Below, piece after piece: positions 1-7,963 of a DNA stretch of 15,203 bases. The stretch covers positions 1 through 15,203 of the forward strand of contig JAITJT010000082.1 in NCBI GenBank assembly GCA_031278795.1. The letters are read 5' to 3'. The DNA comes from Deltaproteobacteria bacterium. Lineage in GTDB: Bacteria > Desulfobacterota > Desulfarculia > Adiutricales > Adiutricaceae. Both the position numbers and the translations under genes were made by a program. Within the stretch, counting starts at the first letter, position 1; each line of letters opens with the position of its first letter. A model generated the notes under the pieces. It saw only the letters and a list, made by a program, of their open reading frames with translations. It was not told the origin of the DNA and searched no databases.

Positions 1-1
1 G

Positions 2-43
2 ATTCTTGGGTATTTGTTTAAAAATGAGCGTGATGACGGCTAA
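2..43 (+). CDS. Possible C-terminal tail of a gene entering from the left (secretin-like)
   Basis: A reading frame open from the window edge gives 13 codons, ILGYLFKNERDDG, then TAA. The words resemble the 'IPxLGxLFK' motif found close to the C-terminus of type II/IV secretins such as GspD and PilQ. Secretins normally continue for a further 20-30 residues after this motif, so if it is one it is cut short. The stretch is too short to exclude chance, and the part that would settle it lies outside the window. Confidence 0.18.
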   Translation: MLGYLFKNERDDG

Positions 44-268
44 AAATTCAATGCTAAAACTTGAAAAAGGTTTAGTTTGTTTGAAAATTGCAATTTGTAT
101 AAGGTGAAGACTTTTGATATGGCTGACACTAAGGAAGGATTATTGTTTTAATAGAAATATATTACACAATAAATATTACAGAAATCTTTGATTATCTTTT
201 CCTTCACAAATTATTATGTGTAGATGAGTGATCTTATTATTTGAACTCTCATCTGAAAGAAGCATAAA

Positions 269-1423
269 CTATCTAATCTCAAAACGCTGAGTTAAGGCAG
301 TGTGAAAATTCTTCTCATTAAAAATTTTGGGAAATGTAGTTCCTTTGATATTATCTAATCTTATAAAGCTAATTCTGTCACTCATTGTATCGGTGAGATC
401 TTCTTTTAGCTCAAAGTCATCATCTTCTTGATCATCATATTCTTTATGATATTTAGTTATTGTATGAAGTGCACGGATGCAATCATAACTATGAGTGGTT
501 GCTATTAATTGGCTTTTTGTTTCATTAATTATTTCGTATAAAATTTGCCATAATATTGGAAAAAAATTGTAATGTAATCCGTTTTCTATTTCGTTAACTA
601 GAAGTATTGATCCTGGTTTATAATATAAGTTTAATATGAGGTTAGCAAATTTATTTATGCTTTCACCTAGAGCAGCTAAAGGTATCATTATTTCTAAATC
701 TAATTTTGAGTCAAATTTACAGTACAATGAAATTATATTTTTAACATCTAAAAGGTAAATATCAACAATTCGAGGCTCAAGTAATTGCAATAATTCTACA
801 AATTTTTGTTTTGATTTGGTAAATACAAAATGACTATACCACTTACTAATTATCTGAGGTGGATATGTTAGATTTGAACAATAAAACAGCGAGTTGGTGA
901 AGTTTTTAGGTATAACTAAACGTGGTACAATATTTATATATTTTTCATTTAATAAATAATGCGCTTCTTGAGTTTCGTCTTTACCATTCATCACTGTATT
1001 ATATGTTACTTTTAATGCTTGGGGTAAGTTACCAAAATAATTATCTATAAAAAATTGTGGTAAATCAAATGGATTGTCTTTTATGTAAGAGGTAAAAGAG
1101 AAAGAATCTTCTTGGGTTATTTCTATAGTTTCTGAATTATTCTGAGAATCTGTTCGTGTTATAACAATAGAATTATTCATGTTACGGTTAGTAAATAAAT
1201 GAGACCAAAGCCAGTCTGGAGAAAAGTTAAATGGCAATGATCTGGTCATACATAATCTTGAAAATATGTTAGGATCATTAATTTCTGTAAGTAGATGAAT
1301 GCTTTCTAACAAGGACGATTTTCCAACGTTACTTTCCCCTGAGATGAGAGTGATTGGCTTCATGCCCTGTATAGAGATCTCTTTCAAACAACGGAAGTTT
1401 TGTATTTCTAATTTAGTGATCAT
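269..1423 (-). CDS. AAA/SMC-like ATPase (AAA_15/AAA_21, OLD/RecF-type)
   Basis: This 384-residue ATPase of the OLD/RecF-like group opens with the family's typical 'ITKLEIQNFRCLKEI' strand. A Walker A motif GESNVGKS lies at residues 29-36. The Walker B region ILLVNEIENGLH (274-284) keeps the catalytic Glu (E278) but has Asn277 where Asp is usual. A switch histidine sits in 'IATTHS' (H311), and an acidic stretch covers about 329-345. No nuclease or Toprim domain is visible. An in-frame TTG nine codons upstream (1450) is less likely than the ATG at 1423, which has GGAAG six bases before it. Such ATPases are common in accessory and defence loci, often beside a nuclease or toxin, but none is next to this one. 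The gene is AT-rich, unlike those to its right. Its biological role is not known. Confidence 0.85.
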   Translation of the reverse strand: MITKLEIQNFRCLKEISIQGMKPITLISGESNVGKSSLLESIHLLTEINDPNIFSRLCMTRSLPFNFSPDWLWSHLFTNRNMNNSIVITRTDSQNNSETIEITQEDSFSFTSYIKDNPFDLPQFFIDNYFGNLPQALKVTYNTVMNGKDETQEAHYLLNEKYINIVPRLVIPKNFTNSLFYCSNLTYPPQIISKWYSHFVFTKSKQKFVELLQLLEPRIVDIYLLDVKNIISLYCKFDSKLDLEIMIPLAALGESINKFANLILNLYYKPGSILLVNEIENGLHYNFFPILWQILYEIINETKSQLIATTHSYDCIRALHTITKYHKEYDDQEDDDFELKEDLTDTMSDRISFIRLDNIKGTTFPKIFNEKNFHTALTQRFEIR

Positions 1424-1455
1424 AAATGGCTTCCAAAAAAACGTGAACAAATATG

Positions 1456-1495
1456 GATTATAATATATTCTTTATTCAAAACGTGTTAAAGTCAA
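1456..1495 (-). promoter_or_regulatory. Candidate promoter of the AAA ATPase
   Basis: On the minus strand TTAACA (1484-1489) and TATATT (1462-1467) are 16 bp apart, about 40 bp ahead of the ATG. A perfect TATAAT overlaps at 1457-1462 but lacks a well-spaced -35. The same block, including TTGACT 27 bp before TATAAT, is conserved upstream of the truncated second copy, so it was probably duplicated with the gene. In DNA this AT-rich such matches are common. Confidence 0.3.
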
Positions 1496-1570
1496 ATTTA
1501 AAAAAAAATTTGTTTAAATATGAAGTAGCGTGACTTATATTATATTGGTTTCGATATATGGCCTTTATCG

Positions 1571-1771
1571 TTAAATAATTCTTCCTGTGTAGTTAAAATT
1601 TAGTCTTCTAAATATGTTTTGATTATTTTTTTCTGTGAATAGGTGGATACTTTCCAACAAGGACGTCTTCCCAACGTTATTATTTCCTGAGATGAGGGTG
1701 ATTGGCTTAATGCCTTCAAGGTAGAACTCTTCAAAACAGCGGTAGTTTTGAATTTTAAATTTAGTGAGCAT
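1571..1771 (-). pseudogene. Internally deleted paralog of the AAA ATPase
   Basis: The 66-residue reading frame starts with the same N-terminus as the intact ATPase to its left ('MLTKFKIQNYRCFEE', Walker A GNNNVGKT). It stays alignable for about 57 residues, up to 'NIFRRL'. It then jumps to a short tail (NYTGRII) and stops, missing about 320 residues that include Walker B and the switch region. The tail resembles the end of the intact protein (T-Q-R-F-E-I-R), which points to an internal deletion rather than simple 3' truncation. It cannot be a working ATPase. About 150 bp of upstream DNA is also related between the two copies. Confidence 0.75.
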
Positions 1772-1918
1772 AAATGGAAGCCAACCCTAGGACAAGAGCT
1801 AATGATTATAAAATATCCTAGCGGGAAAATATCTAAGAGTCAAATATTTTATGAAAAATTATAGTTTAAAATTCAAGCAGCCTAGCATATATTGTATGTG
1901 TTTCGTATATAAACAGTT

Positions 1919-1970
1919 GTTCTTAGAAAATTCTTTCTGTGTAGTTACACTTTTGCGCTTTTGACTACAC
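1919..1970 (-). pseudogene. Probable 3' remnant of a third ATPase copy
   Basis: The minus strand carries codons for NYTERIF followed by TAA. The last 24 or so bases match, with few changes, the tail of the deleted second copy (NYTGRII, stop). The DNA following both stops is also alignable, for example the shared CGAAAC with its AT-rich flanks. No ATPase coding sequence is recognisable further upstream. I read it as the last surviving end of a third tandem copy; chance similarity of AT-rich DNA is the alternative. Confidence 0.4.
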
Positions 1971-2582
1971 TAGGCTATGAAACAAAATTTTCGACCTTAC
2001 TAGCAAAACACATCAGTAGGTGCTAATTTCCAAATAAAGAGCCTAGAACCTTTTTCCCCCTTTTATGCGGATATTATGTTGTAACAAGCTCATAATTCTA
2101 GCTTTGCCCTGTCTCCTTTTTCTTAATTTTAATCTAGAGCGCATTATATTAATTTTGCCACAAACAGAACGATATTTATCTTTATCTTTGTAATATTCAT
2201 GAGATGATTAAGATTTTCTTTTTAGCCCTCACACCGTATCTTTTTCTTGGGCTGCATTCTATAAAACCATGATACGTTATTTACAAATCATCAAAACACA
2301 ATCACTCATAGACCAAAATATGCTAGCGATCCTTAAATTTCCTCAGAATGTTTTTGTTATTTCGTATAAGTTTTCCTCACGTTATCATCATAAAACAATC
2401 TCAAGAATCTTTATGACTCTTGATTTGTGTTCATTAATATTTAGGAAACTCTTATTTTTTGTGCTGCTTGAACAGGTGGGGCTTATAGGTGTGATGTGTT
2501 GATGATGGCGGGCGATTTGTAAAAGGAGGGTTCAGCGGCGAGAGCTTGTCGCTAAAGATTTTTAAGGGTTCTATCTAAAATT

Positions 2583-2606
2583 AAAAAAGCCAGGGCTGCC
2601 ATGACT
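2583..2606 (-). terminator. Candidate rho-independent terminator of the regulator gene
   Basis: Read on the minus strand, AGTCA (2602-2606) can pair with TGGCT (2588-2592), with one G-U pair, around a 9-nt loop. A run of six T follows. It lies about 65 nt past the stop of the PAS-AAA-Fis gene. The stem is short, so strength is uncertain. Confidence 0.4.
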
Positions 2607-2671
2607 GTGATTTTTTACGATTTTTTCCGAAAAGTACGTATTATTTCTGGACTTTCAAAGCTTTTACCTTT

Positions 2672-4174
2672 CTAGCGGTAGATTTTGGGGTCGATCCCGT
2701 ACTTTTTAAGCCGGTGATTCATGAGCTGTCTCGATATTCCCATCTTCCTGGCCGCCCTGGCCACGTTTCCGGCGCTGTCGGCTAGGAGTTTTTTCAGTTT
2801 GCGCTCTTCCTGCTGCACGCGGGTGAGGTAGCTTTCGTCCTCATCTTCGGGGATAGGGGAGAGGAGGCTCTTTGGATCTTCCACGACCTCGTCCTGGGGG
2901 AGGGCCTTGGGCTCAAGCTCTGAAGGGGCAATCTTGGAGAAGGTGCTTAACAGGGGCTCCTGGACATGCTTCAACATGATTACCGTCTCGTCCTTGGATA
3001 ATTGGGCTAAGGCATCGGAGAGCATGTGTTCAAGCTCCGCCACGTTTTCTGGCCAGTTGTACTTCTTCATGAGATGCCAGAGGCGGCGGTCTATCTGGTG
3101 GCCCTGCTTTCCCAGGAGTTTGTTGTACTTTTTTATGAGAAAGTAGCTAAGGAGATAGAGGTCATCAAGGCGGTTTCTTAGGGGTGGGATGTCCACCAGA
3201 ACCACAGCCACCTGTCTGTAAAGATCGGCTGAGAGCTCCTTGGATTTCACGAGCTCCAGGGGGCTGGAGCTAATGGAGGCGATAAGCTTGAAGTCCAGCT
3301 TTTCCTTGGCTATGGAGCCTATGCGAGAGGCCTTCATCTCGCTTAGGGCCTTGGTGAGTTTATCCTGCAGGTTCAAGGGCATGGAGTCCAGCTCATCTAA
3401 GAAAAGGGTGCCTCCATTGGCCTCGCTCAGCATGCCAGGGCGGTCTATGGCCCCGGTGAAGCTTCCCTTGGTGGTGCCAAAGAGGAGGGACTCCATGAGG
3501 TGTCCGGGGATGGAAGCGCAGTTCACGCTGAGGTAGGGATTTTTCCGCCTATCGGACGTCTGGTGGGAGAATTTGGCCAGAAGCTTTTTGCCCGTGCCAG
3601 GCTCCCCTGAGATGAGGATGGAAAAGGAGTTAGCCGCGTTTGACTTGACTTGCTCCAGGGCTTTCAGGAAATCGGCGTTTTTTCCCACAATATTCTGGGT
3701 GGGATCGCTGATGGGGAGGTAGCCTGGCCAGATGAGGGGAGGGGAGCTGGAGGCGCGGGCCTGGGTGTCCCCCACCAGGGGCTGGGTGAAGCAGATGGAA
3801 CCTGTGACCACCGAGTCCTCAAAGATGGGATAGACCCAGTAGGCGGCGTTCACCAGGCGGCCCTTGTAGGTTTTGTAGGAGTATACGTAACCAAGGATGG
3901 GTTTGGCCATCCTCTGGCAGACATACATGATGTTTGGGCCGTTGAGGGGAACCAGGGCCTCAATCCAGCGGCGTCCCAGCATCTCCTCTGGGGTGATGCC
4001 ATCGATTTCCGAGTGAGCCTTGTTGTAGTACACAATTATCCCAGAGGCATCGGTTATGATGATGCCCAGGGGCAAATCGTCAAACATCCGCTTTATCTGT
4101 TCCGGGTTGAGGGCGAAGGTTTTAAAAATTTCATTCAGGTACGCGGTGTTATTTTCATTGGCTGTGTCTGTCAT
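2672..4174 (-). CDS. PAS-AAA+-Fis regulator of the sigma-54 activator (RocR/NtrC-like) family
   Basis: This 500-residue protein has an N-terminal PAS sensor (about 27-130), a central AAA+ domain (about 162-395) and a C-terminal Fis-type helix-turn-helix (about 455-492). Walker A is GEPGTGKK (190-197). The sigma-54 contact loop reads GSFTGA (237-242), a variant of GAFTGA, and Walker B is LFLDEL (257-262). The stretch after the loop (DRPGMLSEANGGT) is RocR-like. Several usually invariant residues differ. 'FREDLYYRL' has become LSADLYRQV (314-322), losing the arginine-finger positions, and the sensor II 'NVREL' is NVAEL (377-381). ATP hydrolysis or oligomer coupling may therefore be altered. It would bind DNA through the HTH and sense a small ligand or partner through PAS. 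A long acidic linker (410-450) precedes the HTH. The ATG at 4174 has GGAAAA ahead of it. No target operon with a -24/-12 promoter was found. Confidence 0.9.
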   Translation of the reverse strand: MTDTANENNTAYLNEIFKTFALNPEQIKRMFDDLPLGIIITDASGIIVYYNKAHSEIDGITPEEMLGRRWIEALVPLNGPNIMYVCQRMAKPILGYVYSYKTYKGRLVNAAYWVYPIFEDSVVTGSICFTQPLVGDTQARASSSPPLIWPGYLPISDPTQNIVGKNADFLKALEQVKSNAANSFSILISGEPGTGKKLLAKFSHQTSDRRKNPYLSVNCASIPGHLMESLLFGTTKGSFTGAIDRPGMLSEANGGTLFLDELDSMPLNLQDKLTKALSEMKASRIGSIAKEKLDFKLIASISSSPLELVKSKELSADLYRQVAVVLVDIPPLRNRLDDLYLLSYFLIKKYNKLLGKQGHQIDRRLWHLMKKYNWPENVAELEHMLSDALAQLSKDETVIMLKHVQEPLLSTFSKIAPSELEPKALPQDEVVEDPKSLLSPIPEDEDESYLTRVQQEERKLKKLLADSAGNVARAARKMGISRQLMNHRLKKYGIDPKIYR

Positions 4175-4195
4175 TTGGATTTTCCAGTTTTGTCT

Positions 4196-4224
4196 ATTTT
4201 AAGGTATTTAGCCGCATAAGTCAA
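4196..4224 (-). promoter_or_regulatory. Sigma-70 promoter of the PAS-AAA-Fis regulator
   Basis: On the minus strand TTGACT (4219-4224) and TAAAAT (4196-4201) are separated by exactly 17 bp. Transcription would begin near 4189 and leave a leader of only about 15 nt before the ATG at 4174. Position, spacing and match to consensus (5/6 at both boxes) make this the clearest promoter in the window. The leader has room for the ribosome site and little else. Confidence 0.7.
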
Positions 4225-4658
4225 CACCATAGCTAGATTAGTAGTGTATATAGCAATATTTACATCTATATATGGATAACAGATAAAAATGCTGAAAAAG
4301 GGGGATCTTGGCTAAAAGGAGGGGGCTTTCAATTTTTTTCGAGCCTAGAGAGGGAGGGGGAATTTTGAGGCATATATAAAGAGAATGAGGAAGCTTCTTG
4401 GCTAAAGAGTTATTGGATTATATTTATCCTTTGGAGATTGCTTTTTTATGGAGAGATATATCAGCGAATTTGGGAGAATAGCACTTTTTAGGCTAGCTAA
4501 GTATATCCATATATTATTCTTTGGATTATTTTCCTTATACGCCCCGAGAGGGCGGCTAGTTAAAAACTCTCACCTATTTTTCCAAAAGTCTCCGCCTCGA
4601 AAAAATCAAATCCTCAAAAAAAATTTTTTTTCTCCCCAAAAAAAAATACCTAAATTTG

Positions 4659-4667
4659 TGGTATAAT
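4659..4667 (+). promoter_or_regulatory. Extended -10 promoter element
   Basis: TGGTATAAT is a perfect extended -10 box (TGnTATAAT). A long A-tract occupies the usual -35 and UP-element position, and no consensus -35 hexamer is present. Transcription would begin near 4674, about 700 bp before the VIT-vWA gene. It could serve that gene through a long leader or drive a short transcript ending near 4790, where a 5-bp hairpin (GCCTT/AAGGC) is followed by TATTTT. Confidence 0.4.
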
Positions 4668-5377
4668 AGATGTAGGTGATGGAGCTCATCAACAAGGCCA
4701 GATTTTTTTAACCTTGGACTTGGACTTTACCTTATCCTTGAATTTACTTGGGGCGTAACGCTAAAAGCTGCCTTTTGTAAGGCGTATTTTATCCGCAACT
4801 TGTTTGGGACAGTTCAGTACAACAATATTCAAGCTCAACTTCCAAGAGTTCTTCTAAAGCTAACGCGGATTTCTAAGCTTTCCGCTCCATCTTTCACAAG
4901 CGGCGTAAAAAAAATTTCCACCCACCCAGAAATCGCTTGAAATATAAGCGACAAAATATGATAACGGTGAAAACTCTTTGAATTTCTTAGTTCAAACATT
5001 TTTTTTCTCTAAATTGAAGAGCGCGTAAACTGGCGCCCCCTTTTTGATTTGTTCAATCTAAATCAGTAATAAGCCAGAATTTATAGGCATTTTTAAGATG
5101 CGCGCTTTTTTTACGTCATAGCGCCATACAAAATGACGCGGGATTATCAGGGATATTTATTTATTTTAGTTGCATTTTTGCCCTTTAAAAATTTTCAAAA
5201 TATGCCATAGAGATATTTTAGAGACAGGTTTTGAATCTTTGGAGTTTTTTTAGGATTTAATTCTTGCCAGGCCACAACTGCGCCTAAAAATTGCTTCGCG
5301 TTTAGCATTAATCAAATTTATTTGAAATATGACATAAGCTTTTTTGTACCCAAAATTAAGTTAATAGGAGACGAGAT

Positions 5378-7648
5378 ATGTTGTTTTTAGTCCTTTTGTT
5401 TATGACCGTAGCCTTCCTTTTCCCTCTTTCCAAAGGAGCTCACGCCTTAAGCGTTTCACCTCACAGGATCGAGGGTTTTACCTTCAGGGGCCGAAACAGG
5501 GGCCGAAAACCCATCATCAAGGATGACAAAGACTACACCGTGGAGAAGGTGGAGCTCGTGATAGACGTTGTGGGGCAGATGGCTACCGTGAACCTCAAGC
5601 AGGTTTTCAAAAATATCACCAAAAGCGATATTGAGCTGGACTTCTTAGCGCCTCTTCCCAACAACGGCGTGGTTTCCGGACTCACACTCGTGGTAAACGG
5701 CCATGAGCTTGTGGGAGATATCTACGAAAAGGATCGCGCGGAAAAGATTTACGAAAATATTGTGAGAGAGTTAAAGGATCCGGCGCTCATCGAATACGCG
5801 GGTACCGGGCTTTTCCGGGCCAGGATTTTCCCAATCCCAGCCGGGCAATCCAGCTCTTTGGAACTTAGGATGAACTACCTCTTAACCAAGGATGACGGAA
5901 GGGTAGAGCTAAACTTCCCCCTCTCCACGCCCAATACGGCCAAGCGCACTATCTTAGAGCAGGATGTCCTTGTGAACATAAAAAAGGTCCCCGCGCTGAG
6001 CGCGATCTTCTCACCCAACCCGGATTTGGAGATAGAGCGTGACGAGGATGGAGGGATGGTCAAATGCAACTCCAAGGACAGCCTGGGATTGGACAATATC
6101 CAGCTCTACTACCAGACGGAGAGCATAGGTATGGGGGCCTTCATGGTGAGCCACAAAAAAGAGGACGATGACGGGTTCTTCATGTTCCTAGCCGAGCCCC
6201 AGGCTCAAAGGATGGACAAAGAGCTCCCCAAGACGGTGATTTTTCTCCTGGACACATCCGGCTCCATGTCCGGAGAAAAGATACGGCAAGCCAGGGAGGC
6301 CGCGCTCTTTATCCTCTCCCGGCTTAGCCCCATTGATAGCTTCAACCTCATTAGCTTTTCAGACACGGTTACTCCATGGATGCCGGAGGTTCAGGAAATG
6401 ACCAATCAGAACCGAAAAAGCGCCGAAAAAATGGTCAACAACATAAGGGCTATGGGGGGCACTTTCTTAAGCGGAGCTATTGAGGCCGCCTTGAAGATGG
6501 TAAAGGCTGACCAGCCCACCTATATCTTGCTTCTAACCGATGGTCAGCCCAACATAGGAAACTGCGACGAGTCGGGCCTAATTGAGCTGGTGGAGAAAAA
6601 GAATCCGGAAAAGAGCGCCAGGGTCTTTTCCTTTGGTGTGGGTTATGACGTCAATTCCCGCCTCTTGGACAGATTCTCCTCATCCGCGGGTGGCACCACC
6701 GTGTTCGTCTCCCACGGGGAAAACCTGGAGGGCAAGGTCAGTTCCTTTTTTTCCAAAATCAACACTCCGGTGCTCTCTAGGCCGGTTTTGAGCTCGGATT
6801 TGGACATAATCCAGGTGCTACCAACTACTCTTCCGGATATCTTCACAGGCGGCCAGCTTATCGTGGTGGGCCGCTACCCGCGGGGGGGTAAGGCCTCTTT
6901 CACCTTGAAGGGGAAGGAAGGGACGGATGAAAAGGAATTTAGGTTCAATTTCCACTTAGAAGAGGGGGAAACCAGCTCAGGCGGCTTCATTTCACAGCTT
7001 TGGGCCAACAAGCGCATAGGGGAGATTCTCGATCAGATAGATTTAGGGATTGGTGCCGCCGCTACCCAAGAAGGGAAAGACGAGCTCACAAAAGAGCTCA
7101 TAGAGCTATCCAAGACCTACGGCATCCTCACCCCTTATACCAGCTACTTGGCGGCTGAGGATGAGGATCTAAACCATGAGGGGCATAACGCCAGGACAGC
7201 CAAGAGCCTCGAGAACCTCTCTTTCGCCCACGGCAAAGTGGGAGCCCTCCAGAGGTCAATTAAGAGATCTTTTTCTGACATGACCCACAGGGCTAGACCC
7301 GGTCTTGAGCTCTTTGACCTTGGCGAAACCGATGAGCCAGGTCCAGTGGACTTTTGCCTGTCGCAACCTATGCCTGTAAGTGGCATTACTAGGAAAAGAA
7401 AGCCCGTGGATCCTAAGGCGCCTATTGTCTTGGGTGGTAGAGGCTTTTTTGAAAAGAAAGGGGTGCTAATTGAGGGATCTCTTAGTAAAGATGAGATAAA
7501 GGGAGCGCGTGAGGTGAAAAGATTCACCGAGGAGTTCTACGCCCTCAAAAAGAGCCTTCCTTTACATGACTACGTCTTCTTGAGGCAGCTAAAACCCATC
7601 ATCTTCAAGCACAGTGCCAAGGTGTACAAAGTGCTCGTCAACTTTTAA
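5378..7648 (+). CDS. Exported VIT and von Willebrand factor A domain protein
   Basis: This 756-residue protein starts at an ATG preceded by AGGAG seven bases away. A signal peptide spans about 1-23 (hydrophobic core, AHA cleavage site), so the protein is exported. A VIT domain (about 52-170) is followed by a vWA domain (about 284-465) with a complete metal-binding MIDAS: DTSGS at 292-296, Thr362 in GGT and Asp388 in TDG. The region to about 593 ends in YGILTPYTSYLAAE, usual for inter-alpha-trypsin-inhibitor heavy-chain-like bacterial proteins. A less conserved Lys/Arg/Gly-rich stretch (600-715) then precedes a conserved-looking C-terminal segment ending KVYKVLVNF. Family members mediate metal-dependent protein contacts at the cell surface. 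Unlike the marine proteobacterial sortase targets, it has no LPxTG motif or C-terminal membrane anchor, so a soluble periplasmic or secreted form is likely. It stands alone, the only plus-strand gene here. Partner unknown. Confidence 0.9.
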   Translation: MLFLVLLFMTVAFLFPLSKGAHALSVSPHRIEGFTFRGRNRGRKPIIKDDKDYTVEKVELVIDVVGQMATVNLKQVFKNITKSDIELDFLAPLPNNGVVSGLTLVVNGHELVGDIYEKDRAEKIYENIVRELKDPALIEYAGTGLFRARIFPIPAGQSSSLELRMNYLLTKDDGRVELNFPLSTPNTAKRTILEQDVLVNIKKVPALSAIFSPNPDLEIERDEDGGMVKCNSKDSLGLDNIQLYYQTESIGMGAFMVSHKKEDDDGFFMFLAEPQAQRMDKELPKTVIFLLDTSGSMSGEKIRQAREAALFILSRLSPIDSFNLISFSDTVTPWMPEVQEMTNQNRKSAEKMVNNIRAMGGTFLSGAIEAALKMVKADQPTYILLLTDGQPNIGNCDESGLIELVEKKNPEKSARVFSFGVGYDVNSRLLDRFSSSAGGTTVFVSHGENLEGKVSSFFSKINTPVLSRPVLSSDLDIIQVLPTTLPDIFTGGQLIVVGRYPRGGKASFTLKGKEGTDEKEFRFNFHLEEGETSSGGFISQLWANKRIGEILDQIDLGIGAAATQEGKDELTKELIELSKTYGILTPYTSYLAAEDEDLNHEGHNARTAKSLENLSFAHGKVGALQRSIKRSFSDMTHRARPGLELFDLGETDEPGPVDFCLSQPMPVSGITRKRKPVDPKAPIVLGGRGFFEKKGVLIEGSLSKDEIKGAREVKRFTEEFYALKKSLPLHDYVFLRQLKPIIFKHSAKVYKVLVNF

Positions 7649-7677
7649 TTAACATTTCCAAAAGATTTGCCAATCTT

Positions 7678-7724
7678 AGCCACTTGTCACAAAAATCCAG
7701 TTTTGTATGAGTGGCTTTTTTTTT
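7678..7724 (+). terminator. Rho-independent terminator of the VIT-vWA gene
   Basis: AGCCACT (7678-7684) pairs perfectly with AGTGGCT (7710-7716), with further CAAAA/TTTTG pairing inside, and runs straight into nine T residues (7716-7724). It begins 30 nt past the stop codon, a textbook intrinsic terminator. Confidence 0.85.
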
Positions 7725-7813
7725 CTTTAGGTATTGTGGTGAGCCTTGGGATTATTAGGTGGTATTAATCGTTTTTCGATTATATTAGTCAGGATCATTT
7801 ATTTTCTAAAAAT

Positions 7814-7897
7814 TTCCCAAGCCAACACCCTGGGGGGGTTTGGGGGCTTGTCCCATAGAGGATCCCGCATAGGGTCTTGAATGTTGGCCCCTGGGAA
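7814..7897. other. Foldable element, candidate structured RNA
   Basis: TTCCCA (7814-7819) pairs with TGGGAA (7892-7897). After a small internal loop, GCCAACA (7821-7827) pairs with TGTTGGC (7882-7888), and CCCT (7828-7831) can extend to AGGG (7871-7874). The result is a helix of about 17 pairs closing a G-rich interior. No promoter was recognised and the strand is undetermined. It could be a small RNA, a 3' structure or chance. Confidence 0.3.
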
Positions 7898-7963
7898 CTA
7901 AAGAGTCCGGATATCTTAAGATGCAGTTCTTGCACTAGTCGGGTTTTCACTTATTGAGAAAAT

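Larger units (their letters stand above)
1772..2671. other. AT-rich spacer with no convincing gene
   Basis: About 900 bp separates the ATPase remnants from the regulator gene. The left 150 bp is the duplicated upstream region of the ATPase family. The rest is AT-rich with only short reading frames. One is a 54-codon open stretch on the minus strand (2046-2207, words such as EYYKDKDKYRSVCGK) with no start and no recognised family. I see no tRNA, repeat array or insertion-sequence ends. Confidence 0.6.
4175..5377. other. 1.2 kb AT-rich spacer between divergent genes
   Basis: This region divides the minus-strand regulator from the plus-strand VIT-vWA gene. It holds the regulator promoter at its left end. 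An A/T homopolymer tract (about 4612-4650) lies in front of an extended -10 box, and a small perfect hairpin TCGCTT/AAGCGA with a 7-nt loop sits near 4933-4951. CTTGGCTAAA occurs twice, near 4307 and 4395. A 72-codon frame at 4448-4666 has low-complexity Lys/Phe content, no well-placed ribosome site and no recognisable family, so I do not call it a gene. Confidence 0.6.

Noticed and set aside
85..96. Perfect palindrome AAATTGCAATTT near the left edge
   Set aside because: Common in AT-rich DNA, with no gene start beside it that would make it an operator.
2046..2207. 54-codon minus-strand open stretch with transposase-like basic words
   Set aside because: No start, no catalytic motif, no terminal repeats. 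A stretch of this length open by chance is not unusual.
2269..2502. 77-codon plus-strand frame in the AT-rich spacer
   Set aside because: Phe/Ile/Leu-rich composition expected of AT-rich DNA, no ribosome site and no family resemblance.
4448..4666. 72-codon plus-strand frame
   Set aside because: Its end is homopolymer A/T tract (poly-Lys/Phe) that is better explained as promoter-associated A-tract, and its ribosome site is badly placed.
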